Shown: positions 35,141 to 42,967 of the stretch, in pieces | Position numbering within the stretch: position 1 is the first letter of the stretch | Layout of the letters: every line of letters begins with the position of its first letter | Source of the DNA: Rhodococcus sp. IEGM 1409 | GTDB lineage: Bacteria; Actinomycetota; Actinomycetes; Mycobacteriales; Mycobacteriaceae | NCBI RefSeq assembly: GCF_030056735.1 | Contig: NZ_JASHKN010000010.1 | Span: 200,122-264,121, forward strand | Reading direction: 5' to 3' | DNA length: 64,000 nucleotides | Position numbers and translations under genes: made by a program | The notes under the pieces: generated by a model | What the model saw: the letters and a program-made list of their open reading frames with translations, nothing else | What the model was told of the DNA's origin: nothing | Database searches by the model: none

Positions 35141-35925
35141 TGTCGACGGTCCATCCCGCCTACGCGCAGCTTCGCCGCGTTACCGACATCGCTTCGGTCT
35201 TGCTCGAGAACAATCCGGGCATGATGACGCTGGACGGTACGAACACCTGGATTCTGCATGCCCCCGGCAGCGTGGAGTGTGTTGTCGTTGATCCAGGTGA
35301 CAACGACGAGGAACACCTGCAACGGGTCGCTGGTGTGGGTCCGGTAGCGCTGACCTTGATCACGCACCGGCACTACGACCACACCGGCGGGGTGGACCGT
35401 TTCCATGAATTGACTTCGGCTCCGGTGCGTTCCGTCGACCCCACATTTCTGCGTGGGGGCGCCTCGGCACTTGTCGACGGTGAAGTGATCGAGGTGGCGG
35501 GTCTGAAGTTGCGGATCCTCGCAACGCCGGGCCACACCGCGGACTCGGTGTCGATCGTCATCGAGAACGATGCGAGCGTGCTGACGGGCGACACCATTCT
35601 CGGCCGTGGCACGGCAGTTCTCGACGATTCCGACGGCGATCTGGGGGATTACCTCACCTCGCTGCGATCTCTGGCCGCGCTCGGCGACGGATTGACGGTT
35701 CTGCCCGGGCACGGTCCGGACCTGCCCGATCTACAGGCGATTTCGCAGCAGTACCTGGCTCACCGCGAGGAGCGTCTGGATCAGGTGCGGGCCGCTCTGT
35801 CGACGTTGGGGGAGTCGGCGTCGGTTCGCGACATTGTCGAACACGTCTACTCCGACGTGGACCCGAAGCTGTGGCCGGTGGCGGAAAAATCCGTCAACGT
35901 GCAGTTGGCGTATCTGCGCCGCTGA
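35140..35925 (+). CDS. MBL-fold metallo-hydrolase (Rv3677c-like)
   Basis: 261 residues. The zinc-binding signature THRHYDH (75-81), then TPGHTADSVSIV with the next histidine, LTGDTILGRGTAV with the bridging aspartate and LPGHGP complete the binuclear metal site; the C-terminal ~60 residues form the helical LACTB2-like extension. Homologues include nucleases and thioesterases; substrate unknown. The stop codon TGA (35923-35925) is the first element of the 28-bp tandem repeat, so the repeat begins at the very 3' end of the gene. Confidence 0.87.
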   Translation: MSTVHPAYAQLRRVTDIASVLLENNPGMMTLDGTNTWILHAPGSVECVVVDPGDNDEEHLQRVAGVGPVALTLITHRHYDHTGGVDRFHELTSAPVRSVDPTFLRGGASALVDGEVIEVAGLKLRILATPGHTADSVSIVIENDASVLTGDTILGRGTAVLDDSDGDLGDYLTSLRSLAALGDGLTVLPGHGPDLPDLQAISQQYLAHREERLDQVRAALSTLGESASVRDIVEHVYSDVDPKLWPVAEKSVNVQLAYLRR

Positions 35926-36013
35926 GGCGCTCGGCGCCGACATGGGGAGCTGAGGCGCTCGGCGCCGACATGGGGAGCTGAGGCGCTCGGCGCCGATATG
36001 GGGAGCTGAGGCG
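35921..36013. repeat. 28-bp tandem repeat, 3.3 copies
   Basis: Units at 35921-35948, 35949-35976 and 35977-36004 (one C-to-T change), plus a partial unit to 36013. Each unit begins GCTGAGGCGCTCGGCGCC and ends GACATGGGGA; GGCGC-TCG-GCGCC inside it can form a small hairpin. The first unit contains the stop codon of the MBL gene. A related motif recurs at 38807-38854. Confidence 0.95.
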
Positions 36014-36021
36014 GGTAAGTG

Positions 36022-36068
36022 AACTGCCGCCATCTATGCCAATCGAGGTATAGCTGGCGGCAGTTTTT
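36022..36068 (+). terminator. Strong terminator after the repeat
   Basis: 11-bp stem AACTGCCGCCA (36022-36032) / TGGCGGCAGTT (36055-36065) followed by a run of T (36064-36068). It separates the backbone operon from the 3-hydroxyanthranilate cluster. Confidence 0.9.
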
Positions 36069-36107
36069 GCATTTGTTTGATATGGGTCACGGGCCAATAG
36101 TTAGTCC

Positions 36108-37583
36108 ATGACCTCACAATGCGACGGATGGATCCGCAATTACGTGGACGGCTCCTATGTCGAACCCGACGAGTCGTCGAGCTTCGATCAGGTTGACCCC
36201 GCAACGGGCCGTGTTCTCGCCCGGGTCCACGAGGCCGACAAGGCCCTGGTCGATCGGGCCGTGACTTCTGCCAGACGCGCCCTGGACAACGGTTGGGCCG
36301 ATACGCCGGTCCGGGAGCGGACGGCTCTGCTGAGGCGGGCCGCCGACCGGATCGAGGAGCGATTCGTAGAGTTCGTCGCCGCAGAAATGGCGGACACCGG
36401 CAAGCCGATCACGCAGGCACGCGAACTCGACGTTGCGCGCGCCCTGACGAACTTCCGCACCTTCGCCGACATCGTCGCCGCGGCCGGACAGGAATCGTTT
36501 GTCACGGATCTCGCCGGTGGCAAGCAGGCGCTGAACTACGCGATCCGCAAGCCGCTCGGCGTGGTCGCCGTCATCGTTCCGTGGAACCTGCCGCTGCTTC
36601 TCCTGACCTGGAAGGTTGCGCCCGCGCTCGCGTGCGGAAACTCCGTGGTGGTCAAGCCTTCCGAAGAAACCCCAGCGACTGCGTCGTTGCTGGCCGAGGT
36701 ACTCGAAGAGGTCGGCCTGCCTGCCGGTGTCTACAACGTCGTCCACGGATTCGGCGCGAACTCAGCCGGCGAGTTCCTCACCACGCACCCCGGTATCGAC
36801 GGCGTCACCTTCACCGGATCTTCGGCAACCGGTTCCCATGTCATGAAAACCGTTGCGCCGCGGGTTCGTCCGGTCTCCTTCGAGCTCGGCGGCAAGAACG
36901 CCGCGATCGTGTTCGACGACGTCGACATCGACGAAGCGCTGACGGGTCTGACAAAGTCGGTGTTCACCAACACCGGCCAGGTTTGCCTGTGCACCGAACG
37001 GGTGTACGTGCACCGCAGCATTTTCGACGACATCGCCGGTGGACTCGTCGAGCGGGCAGCAGGATTGCGTCTGGGCGACCCGACGCTCGCTGCGACGACG
37101 ACCGGTCCGCTCATCTCGCAGGCGCACCGGAAGAAGGTGCTCGACTACTTCGAGATCGCCGAGCAGGAGGGCGCGAAAGTACTGACCGGCGGCGGTATTC
37201 CGGATCTCGGACAGGAACTGTCGGGCGGATCCTGGATCGAACCCACCCTGTGGACGGGCTTGACCAACAAGGATCGCGCCGTGCGCGAGGAGATCTTCGG
37301 ACCCGTCGCAGCACTTATTCCGTTCGACACGGAAGCCGAAGCGATCGCCCTGGCAAACGACACCGAGTACGGCCTGGCTGCCTCCGTGTGGACCAACGAC
37401 CTGCGCCGCGGACACCGCGTCGCCCAGAAGATGAACGTCGGAATCTCCTGGGTCAACACGTGGTTCACCCGTGAACTGCGATCCCCCTTCGGTGGCATGG
37501 GCCTGTCCGGCATCGGGCGCGAGGGTGGCGAGTCCTCGCTGCACTTCTACACCGAACCGACAAACGTTTGTGTGCAACTGTGA
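36108..37583 (+). CDS. 2-aminomuconic semialdehyde dehydrogenase (ALDH superfamily)
   Basis: 491 residues. Catalytic Cys293 in TGQVCLCTERVY, general base Glu259 in FELGGKNAAIVF, cofactor motif GVVAVIVPWNLPLLLLTWK with the key Asn, and the end ELRSPFGGMGLSGIGREGG typical of the hydroxymuconic/aminomuconic semialdehyde dehydrogenase branch. In the cluster it should oxidise 2-aminomuconate 6-semialdehyde to 2-aminomuconate with NAD. It is the first gene of the block; no clear ribosome site precedes ATG 36108, so a leaderless or short-leader message is possible. Confidence 0.87.
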   Translation: MTSQCDGWIRNYVDGSYVEPDESSSFDQVDPATGRVLARVHEADKALVDRAVTSARRALDNGWADTPVRERTALLRRAADRIEERFVEFVAAEMADTGKPITQARELDVARALTNFRTFADIVAAAGQESFVTDLAGGKQALNYAIRKPLGVVAVIVPWNLPLLLLTWKVAPALACGNSVVVKPSEETPATASLLAEVLEEVGLPAGVYNVVHGFGANSAGEFLTTHPGIDGVTFTGSSATGSHVMKTVAPRVRPVSFELGGKNAAIVFDDVDIDEALTGLTKSVFTNTGQVCLCTERVYVHRSIFDDIAGGLVERAAGLRLGDPTLAATTTGPLISQAHRKKVLDYFEIAEQEGAKVLTGGGIPDLGQELSGGSWIEPTLWTGLTNKDRAVREEIFGPVAALIPFDTEAEAIALANDTEYGLAASVWTNDLRRGHRVAQKMNVGISWVNTWFTRELRSPFGGMGLSGIGREGGESSLHFYTEPTNVCVQL

Positions 37584-37625
37584 ACATCGAAACCGCAAAA
37601 GTTCTCCAGAAATGAGCGAGGCGTG

Positions 37626-38399
37626 ATGACAGCCCCAGAAGACACCGTATCCGCACTCGCCCGTCGCCTCGACGACGCTCAGCAGAGTCGCACCGACACC
37701 CCGAGTCTCGCCGACGATCACACGATCGACATCGACGAGGCCTACCGGATCCAGAACGAACTCCTCGAACGACGCACCAGCCGTGGTGAATCGGTTGTGG
37801 GCATCAAGCTCGGCTTCACCAGCAAAGCGAAGATGGCGCAGATGGGTGTCTCCGAGGTGATCGTCGGTCAGTTGACCGATGCCATGTGCGTCAGCAACGG
37901 CGGCGAAGTCGACCTGACGACGTTCATTCATCCCAAGATCGAACCCGAAGTGGCATACCGTCTGTCGAAGGACGTCGATCTCGACGATCCGAACGTCGAC
38001 ATCGAAACCTGCGTCGACGCTCTGGCTCCCGCAATGGAGATCATCGACTCGCGCTACCGCGACTTCCGCTTCACCTACACCGACGTCGTCGCGGACAACA
38101 CCAGCGCTGCCGGGTACGTGATCGGGCGTTGGCTGCCACTGCAGAACGTCGAAGATCGTTCCGTGCGTATCGAAGTCGGCGGCGAGACGGTAGTCGGTTC
38201 GACGGCGGCAATTCTCGGCGACCCGGCGCGAGCATTGCACGCGCTACTCGACATCGCGCGCCGACGCCGAATCCCGTTGCGCGCCGGGCAGGTAATCCTG
38301 GCCGGTGCCGCTACAGCAGCTGTGCGACTCGACGAGGGCGTCGCACAGTGCAGCATCGACGGACTCGGAACCGTCACGGTGAAAGGTGTGAAGCGATGA
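37626..38399 (+). CDS. 4-oxalocrotonate decarboxylase / 2-keto-4-pentenoate hydratase family
   Basis: 257 residues. [19 protein letters not shown] near 60, [17 protein letters not shown] near 105 (metal-binding glutamates) and [17 protein letters not shown] near 140 match the MhpD/XylI fold; the KLGFTS-KM-QMGV form is that of 4-oxalocrotonate decarboxylases. It would turn 2-oxohex-3-enedioate into 2-oxopent-4-enoate and CO2 with magnesium. ATG 37626 is chosen; an adjoining GTG 37623 is possible. The stop overlaps the deaminase start (ATGA). Confidence 0.82.
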   Translation: MTAPEDTVSALARRLDDAQQSRTDTPSLADDHTIDIDEAYRIQNELLERRTSRGESVVGIKLGFTSKAKMAQMGVSEVIVGQLTDAMCVSNGGEVDLTTFIHPKIEPEVAYRLSKDVDLDDPNVDIETCVDALAPAMEIIDSRYRDFRFTYTDVVADNTSAAGYVIGRWLPLQNVEDRSVRIEVGGETVVGSTAAILGDPARALHALLDIARRRRIPLRAGQVILAGAATAAVRLDEGVAQCSIDGLGTVTVKGVKR

Positions 38400-38872
38400 G
38401 TGGGGCGCAGGTCATCGAGAAGCTGGCAAAGCCTCGTGGAAAGTTCCCGCACGTCAAGGTGGTTGGTGACTTCGTCTACGTCTCCGGCACCAGTTCGCGT
38501 CGGCCCGACAACACGTTTGTCGGCGTCGAGGTCGACGAGATGGGGACCACGGCGCTCGACATTCGGGCGCAGACCCGTGCCGTCATCGAGAACATCGCGG
38601 CGATCCTCGCCGAGGTGGGCGGAGAACTCAGTGATCTGGTTCAGGTCACCTCGTACCTGGTGTCGATGAACGACTTCGGTGGATACAACGAGGTGTACGC
38701 CGAACTGTTCGACGAAAACGGTCCGACGAGAACGACTGTGGCTGTTCACCAACTGCCCCACCCGCACCTGCTCATCGAAATTTCCGGCGTGGCGTACGTG
38801 CCCGCCTCCAAGCGCTCAGCGTCCGAAGATTCCAAGCGCTCAGCGTCCGAAGATACGGAGAATGCATCATGA
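38396..38872 (+). CDS. 2-aminomuconate deaminase (RidA-family)
   Basis: 158 residues. [20 protein letters not shown] near 18, [20 protein letters not shown] near 56 and [20 protein letters not shown] near 82 are RidA-fold blocks; [15 protein letters not shown] closes the core. Within this cluster it fits the AmnE/NbaF-type deaminase converting 2-aminomuconate to 4-oxalocrotonate with ammonia release. Odd: the core is followed by a repeated octapeptide tail [21 protein letters not shown] encoded by a perfect 24-bp tandem repeat. The stop overlaps the dioxygenase ATG. Confidence 0.83.
   Translation: MSGAQVIEKLAKPRGKFPHVKVVGDFVYVSGTSSRRPDNTFVGVEVDEMGTTALDIRAQTRAVIENIAAILAEVGGELSDLVQVTSYLVSMNDFGGYNEVYAELFDENGPTRTTVAVHQLPHPHLLIEISGVAYVPASKRSASEDSKRSASEDTENAS
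38807..38854 (+). repeat. 24-bp perfect tandem repeat inside the deaminase gene
   Basis: Two identical units (38807-38830, 38831-38854) encode SKRSASED twice. The core GCGCTCAGCGTCCGAAGAT resembles GCGCTCGGCGCCGACAT of the 28-bp repeat at 35921. Confidence 0.95.
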
Positions 38873-39390
38873 CCACGATCCCTCCCGTCATCGACTTCAA
38901 GAAGTGGATCGACGACAACCGCCACCTCCTGCAGCCGCCCGTCAACAATCAGACGATGGCGCTGGGAGACGACTTCATCGTGCAGGTCGTCGGTGGCCCC
39001 AACCAGCGGACCGACTACCACCTCGATCCATACGAGGAGTGGTTCTACCAGCTCGAAGGCGACATCCACGTCAACGTCATGACCGACGACGGTCCTCAGC
39101 GTGTCGACATTCGCGAGGGCGAAACCTGGTTGCTGCCGGGAGACATTCCGCATTCGCCGCAGCGTCCCACCGCGGGCTCGATCGGCCTTGTCATCGAACG
39201 AGTCCGCAAGGAAGGCACGCTCGAGAAGTTCCAGTGGTACTGCCTCGAATGCGATCACAAGATTCACGAGGTCGAACTCCAGGTGCGTGACATCGTTGCC
39301 GACCTGCCGCCGGTGTTCGTCAAGTTCTACGAGAGCGAAGAAGCCCGCACGTGTGACAAGTGCGGCACGCTCCATCCCGGCAAGGGCTGA
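38869..39390 (+). CDS. nbaC: 3-hydroxyanthranilate 3,4-dioxygenase
   Basis: 173 residues, the usual bacterial size. Iron ligands His51 and Glu57 ([17 protein letters not shown]) and His95 ([10 protein letters not shown]) sit at the positions known for this cupin. A C-terminal rubredoxin-like site has Cys125/Cys128 (YCLECD) and Cys162/Cys165 (TCDKCG), present in bacterial but not vertebrate enzymes. It opens the ring of 3-hydroxyanthranilate to 2-amino-3-carboxymuconate semialdehyde. It overlaps the deaminase stop by 4 bp and precedes the decarboxylase by 3 bp. Confidence 0.95.
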   Translation: MTTIPPVIDFKKWIDDNRHLLQPPVNNQTMALGDDFIVQVVGGPNQRTDYHLDPYEEWFYQLEGDIHVNVMTDDGPQRVDIREGETWLLPGDIPHSPQRPTAGSIGLVIERVRKEGTLEKFQWYCLECDHKIHEVELQVRDIVADLPPVFVKFYESEEARTCDKCGTLHPGKG

Positions 39391-39393
39391 GCG

Positions 39394-40389
39394 ATGAGCA
39401 ACCTGATCGACATCCATACCCACTACGTGCCCAACGGGTGGCCGGATCTGACCGAAGACGCGGGGCCGCAGGCGCCGTGGCTGAAGGTCGAGTCGGAAAC
39501 CGAAGCCATGATCATGATGGGCACCAAGGAGTTCCGTCGCATCCAGTCCGATGCCTGGGATGCCGAGGTGCGGCTTCGGGACATGGATGCCGACGGTGTG
39601 CACACGCAGGTCGTTTCGCCGACGCCCGCGTTTTTCAACTACGGCCGCAGCGGCGAGCAGGCAAGTCGCATTGCACGGATCTTCAACGACCTGGCGCTCG
39701 AGATCGTGGAGCCTGCGAAGGATCGGTTGATTCCGTTCTGCCAGGTGCCTCTGCAAGACGCAGACGCAGCGTGCCGTGAGTTGGAGCGGTGCATCGCGAA
39801 CGGGCACCGCGGTGTCGAGATCGGCAATCATGTGGGCGATCTGGACCTCGACAGCGAGGGCGTGGTGACGTTCCTGCAGCACTGCGCGTCGCTGGACGTG
39901 CCGGTATTCGTGCACCCCTGGGACATGGCCAACTCTCCGCGCCTCGATCGCTGGATGGCGCAGTGGCTCACGGCGATGCCGGCCGAAACGCATCTGTCGA
40001 TACTCGCGCTGATTCTCGGTGGTGTGTTCGACAAGATCGACGATCGTCTCAAGATCGGATTTGCGCACGGTGGTGGATCTTTCGCATTCTGGTTGGGCCG
40101 GATGGAAAACGCCTGGCACGGCCGCAACGACATCATCGGTACGTCGGAGTTCCCACCTTCGCATTACCTGGGAAGGTTCTACGTGGATTCCGTCGTCTTC
40201 GACGAGCGTGCGCTGCGATTGCTGGTGGATACGGTGGGGGTGGACCGTGTGATGGTGGGTAGTGATTACCCGTACCCCTTGGGGGAGCGTCCGGTCGGTG
40301 AGGTGGTTCGCAAGAGTGAGTTCTTGGACGATACTGCGCGCCAACTGATTTCGCGGGGGAATGCCGAACGCTTCTTGGGTCTCGTCTGA
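39394..40389 (+). CDS. nbaD: 2-amino-3-carboxymuconate-6-semialdehyde decarboxylase (ACMSD)
   Basis: 331 residues. The metal-dependent amidohydrolase start IDIHTHYVPNGWPDL supplies His8 and His10; VFVHPWDMAN and FAHGGGSFAFWLGRMENAWH carry further zinc/active-site histidines, and VMVGSDYPYPLGE the metal aspartate. It decarboxylates the unstable dioxygenase product, preventing its spontaneous cyclisation to quinolinate. Last enzyme gene of the run; 184 bp separate it from the transporter gene. Confidence 0.93.
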   Translation: MSNLIDIHTHYVPNGWPDLTEDAGPQAPWLKVESETEAMIMMGTKEFRRIQSDAWDAEVRLRDMDADGVHTQVVSPTPAFFNYGRSGEQASRIARIFNDLALEIVEPAKDRLIPFCQVPLQDADAACRELERCIANGHRGVEIGNHVGDLDLDSEGVVTFLQHCASLDVPVFVHPWDMANSPRLDRWMAQWLTAMPAETHLSILALILGGVFDKIDDRLKIGFAHGGGSFAFWLGRMENAWHGRNDIIGTSEFPPSHYLGRFYVDSVVFDERALRLLVDTVGVDRVMVGSDYPYPLGERPVGEVVRKSEFLDDTARQLISRGNAERFLGLV

Positions 40390-40396
40390 GACCCCG

Positions 40397-40418
40397 GCTA
40401 TACCCTTTCCGGTATGGC
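40397..40418. promoter_or_regulatory. Inverted repeat between ACMSD and transporter genes
   Basis: GCTATACC (40397-40404) and GGTATGGC (40411-40418), one G-U mismatch, 6-base spacer, no T-run. A short open frame (40414-40608) over this gap shows no recognisable protein and I do not call it. Confidence 0.35.
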
Positions 40419-40573
40419 GGACGGTGAATTCGGCATTTGTGAGTCATGTCTCGAGCGAGCACAATTCCAAACACAACGATCGACGACGCTCGTGATGCCG
40501 ACAATCCCGAAGACGGGGTCGGTGACAACAGATTTCATCGTCCGCCTGCCCCATCCAATCGATAGGTTCCGCG

Positions 40574-41932
40574 ATGTCAGACAAGATATCCAACAGCACA
40601 ACGAGTGACGGAAAGCCGTTACCGGAGAAAGCTGCCCGTAGCCGAGTTGCCATGGCAACTCTGGCAGGCACAACTCTCGAATGGTACGACTTCTTCCTCT
40701 ACGGCACAGCTGCCGCTCTGATCTTCAACAAACAATTCTTCCCGAGCCTGAGCCCCACGGCGGGCACGCTGGCTGCCTTCAGCACCTTCGCCGTCGGATT
40801 CATCGCACGGCCGGTGGGTGGACTCGTGTTCGGGCACTTCGGTGACCGGATCGGGCGCAAGGCCACCCTCGTGGTCTCCCTGGTGATGATGGGCGTCGGT
40901 TCCACACTCATCGGCCTCATCCCGAACTACGACTCCATCGGATTCTGGGCACCCGTCCTCCTGGTGGCCATGCGCGTCGTTCAGGGCATCGGTCTGGGCG
41001 GTGAAGGCGCCGGCGCGACACTCATGTCGATGGAGCACGCGCCGGCCGGGCAGAAGAATCGTTATGCAGGTTTCCCGCAGATGGGCACACCCGCCGGACT
41101 CGTTCTGGCCAACGGCATCTTCCTGACGACCAACGCCGTGATGTCGGACTCGGCATTCGCGTCGTGGGGTTGGCGAATCCCGTTCCTGCTCAGCTTCGTC
41201 CTCGTCGCAATCGGTCTGGTGATTCGCTTGCGCGTCACGGAGTCGCCGTCATTCGCCGGTATCATGGAGAAGGGCGAAATAGTCCGCTTCCCGCTGCGTG
41301 AGTCGCTCAAGGTCGGCTTCCCGCGTTTGTCGCTGACGCTGGCCGCGTGCTTGGCGAACTCCGCCGTGGCGTACGCCTTCATGGTGTTCACTCTGTCGTA
41401 CGGAACTCAACATCTGGGCTACGACAAGCAGTTCCTCGTGCTCAGCGTGACCGCGGCGGCTGTCCTGTGGTTCCTCTCCATCCCGTTCTGGACCAAGATC
41501 GCCGACAAGTACGGGCGTCGACACATGTTCATCGGCGGGTCTGCCGCAATCCTGTTGTGGTGCATCGTGTTCTTCCCGCTCCTCAACACCGAGAACAAGG
41601 TGATCGCCGTCATCGCGTTCCTGGGTATGGGCCTGATCGTTCCGGTCACCCATTGCGTTCAGGGCAGCATCATCGCCGACACGTTCCCGGCCAAGGTCCG
41701 CTATTCCGGTTCGTCTCTGATCCTCCAGAGTGGTGCGATTCTCGGCGGTGGGCTGGCACCGATGATCGCCACGGCTCTGCTGGACGCCACCGGGTCTTCG
41801 GTGGGCGTCACCTGGTACCTCGCCGCGATGTGCACGATCAGCCTGGTCGGCGCCATCGCCCTGTTCAAGATTGTCCCCGATTCGTCGCGGGGCTTGGAGC
41901 ACGAGGAGATTCGCGTCTCCGAAAACGCTTGA
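40574..41932 (+). CDS. MFS transporter, metabolite:H+ symporter (MHS) family
   Basis: 452 residues, 12 predicted helices. TLEWYDFFLYGTAAALIF (about 35-52) and the loop motif GHFGDRIGRKATLV near 88-101 mark the MHS branch (ShiA/ProP-like). The position directly after the 3-hydroxyanthranilate genes suggests uptake of the pathway substrate or a related aromatic acid; this is inferred from context. It is convergent with the LysR gene; a hairpin lies between. Confidence 0.85.
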   Translation: MSDKISNSTTSDGKPLPEKAARSRVAMATLAGTTLEWYDFFLYGTAAALIFNKQFFPSLSPTAGTLAAFSTFAVGFIARPVGGLVFGHFGDRIGRKATLVVSLVMMGVGSTLIGLIPNYDSIGFWAPVLLVAMRVVQGIGLGGEGAGATLMSMEHAPAGQKNRYAGFPQMGTPAGLVLANGIFLTTNAVMSDSAFASWGWRIPFLLSFVLVAIGLVIRLRVTESPSFAGIMEKGEIVRFPLRESLKVGFPRLSLTLAACLANSAVAYAFMVFTLSYGTQHLGYDKQFLVLSVTAAAVLWFLSIPFWTKIADKYGRRHMFIGGSAAILLWCIVFFPLLNTENKVIAVIAFLGMGLIVPVTHCVQGSIIADTFPAKVRYSGSSLILQSGAILGGGLAPMIATALLDATGSSVGVTWYLAAMCTISLVGAIALFKIVPDSSRGLEHEEIRVSENA

Positions 41933-41949
41933 GTGCTGAATTGATCCGA

Positions 41950-41983
41950 ATCGGCTCGCTCCCTCTGCAGGGAACGGGCCGAT
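41950..41983. terminator. Bidirectional hairpin between transporter and lysR
   Basis: Outer ATCGGC/GCCGAT (41950-41955/41978-41983) with inner TCCCT-CTGC-AGGGA; interrupted stem. Confidence 0.55.
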
Positions 41984-41990
41984 CGGCGTT

Positions 41991-42917
41991 TCACGGTCGC
42001 ATGAGCTCAGCTGCAAAGGACTCCAGCGTCGCGATCAGGGCCTGCGCGGACGGGCTCGACGTGCGAGTCGCCGACGAGGTGATACCGACGCTGTGCCCGA
42101 TCGGATCGAGTGTGATGGACAGGGTGGTCAAGCGTGCGTCGTCGCGGGGGATGAGACTCGGTAGTACCGCGATCATGTCGGTCTCGACAAGCAGCTGGCG
42201 CACGGTGAGGAAAGAGGTTGCCTCGACGCGATTTTCGGGCAACGGCAGGCCGTTGCGGGCGAAGAACTCCTCGAGCTCACGGCGGAGCACTGTCTCGACC
42301 CCGGGCAGGATCCAAGGGAAGCCGCGTAGTTCTTCGAGTTGGACGTCCTCGCGGTGAGCGAGCGGGTGATCCACGCGGGTGACGAGTTCGACGGACTCCG
42401 CGTAGAGGTTCCGTCTTATCGCGGTGTCATCGGTAGGTGAGGTGAGCCGGCCGACGATCAGGTCGATCCGGCCCGCTTCCAGATCGGTGAGCAACTGTTC
42501 GGGCGTGCCTTCGCGCACCACGACTGTGAGCAGCGGGTGGTGAACCTTCAGGCGCGCGATTGCGCCGGGAAGCAGCACGTTGGATCCGGCGAGATGTGTT
42601 CCCACGATGACGGTTCCGCGATTGGCATCGGCAAGTTCGACGACGTGCCGCCCCGCTTCGGTCAGCTGCGCGATCACGGCCCGCGCATGAGTGGTGAAGG
42701 CCTCGCCGAAAATGGTCGGGGTGATTCCGCGTGGGCCGCGGTCGAAGAGTGAGACACCGAGAATGGACTCGATGTCGTGCAGACTGCGGGTTGCGACGGG
42801 TTGCGTGATGTGAAGTGCGGCAGCGGCGCCGACAACACTGCCCTGACGGCTCAATGCGTCGACGAGCAGTAGGTGGCGGAGTTTGAGTCGCCCGTCGAGG
42901 AGCTTGGGCATGTCCAT
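41991..42917 (-). CDS. LysR-family transcriptional regulator
   Basis: 308 residues. The N-terminal winged HTH (LRHLLLVDALSRQGSVVGAA, then LHITQPVATRSLHDIESILG) with a C-terminal periplasmic-binding-like effector domain (VVVREGTPEQLLTDLEAGRIDLIVGR). The variant SVVGAAAALHITQPVATRSL places it near the GbpR/PcaQ-like branch that controls aromatic or sugar-acid catabolism. Convergent with the transporter gene; likely regulator of the 3-hydroxyanthranilate cluster, though a LysR gene is normally divergent from its target. Confidence 0.87.
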   Translation of the reverse strand: MDMPKLLDGRLKLRHLLLVDALSRQGSVVGAAAALHITQPVATRSLHDIESILGVSLFDRGPRGITPTIFGEAFTTHARAVIAQLTEAGRHVVELADANRGTVIVGTHLAGSNVLLPGAIARLKVHHPLLTVVVREGTPEQLLTDLEAGRIDLIVGRLTSPTDDTAIRRNLYAESVELVTRVDHPLAHREDVQLEELRGFPWILPGVETVLRRELEEFFARNGLPLPENRVEATSFLTVRQLLVETDMIAVLPSLIPRDDARLTTLSITLDPIGHSVGITSSATRTSSPSAQALIATLESFAAELMRP

Positions 42918-42967
42918 GGAGCAATCCTAGACGGGATTACCGCGAGTGGGTAGGCGCCCGAAGTTGC

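Noticed and set aside
35921..36013. CRISPR-like array
   Set aside because: The 28-bp units are directly adjacent with no spacers, so this is a simple tandem repeat; no cas genes.
36762..40344. Long minus-strand frames (492 and 532 codons) over the 3-hydroxyanthranilate genes
   Set aside because: Antisense shadows of genes with defined catalytic residues.
40414..40608. 64-codon frame between the ACMSD and transporter genes
   Set aside because: Overlaps the transporter start, has no ribosome site and no recognisable sequence; only two cysteines, not a zinc ribbon.
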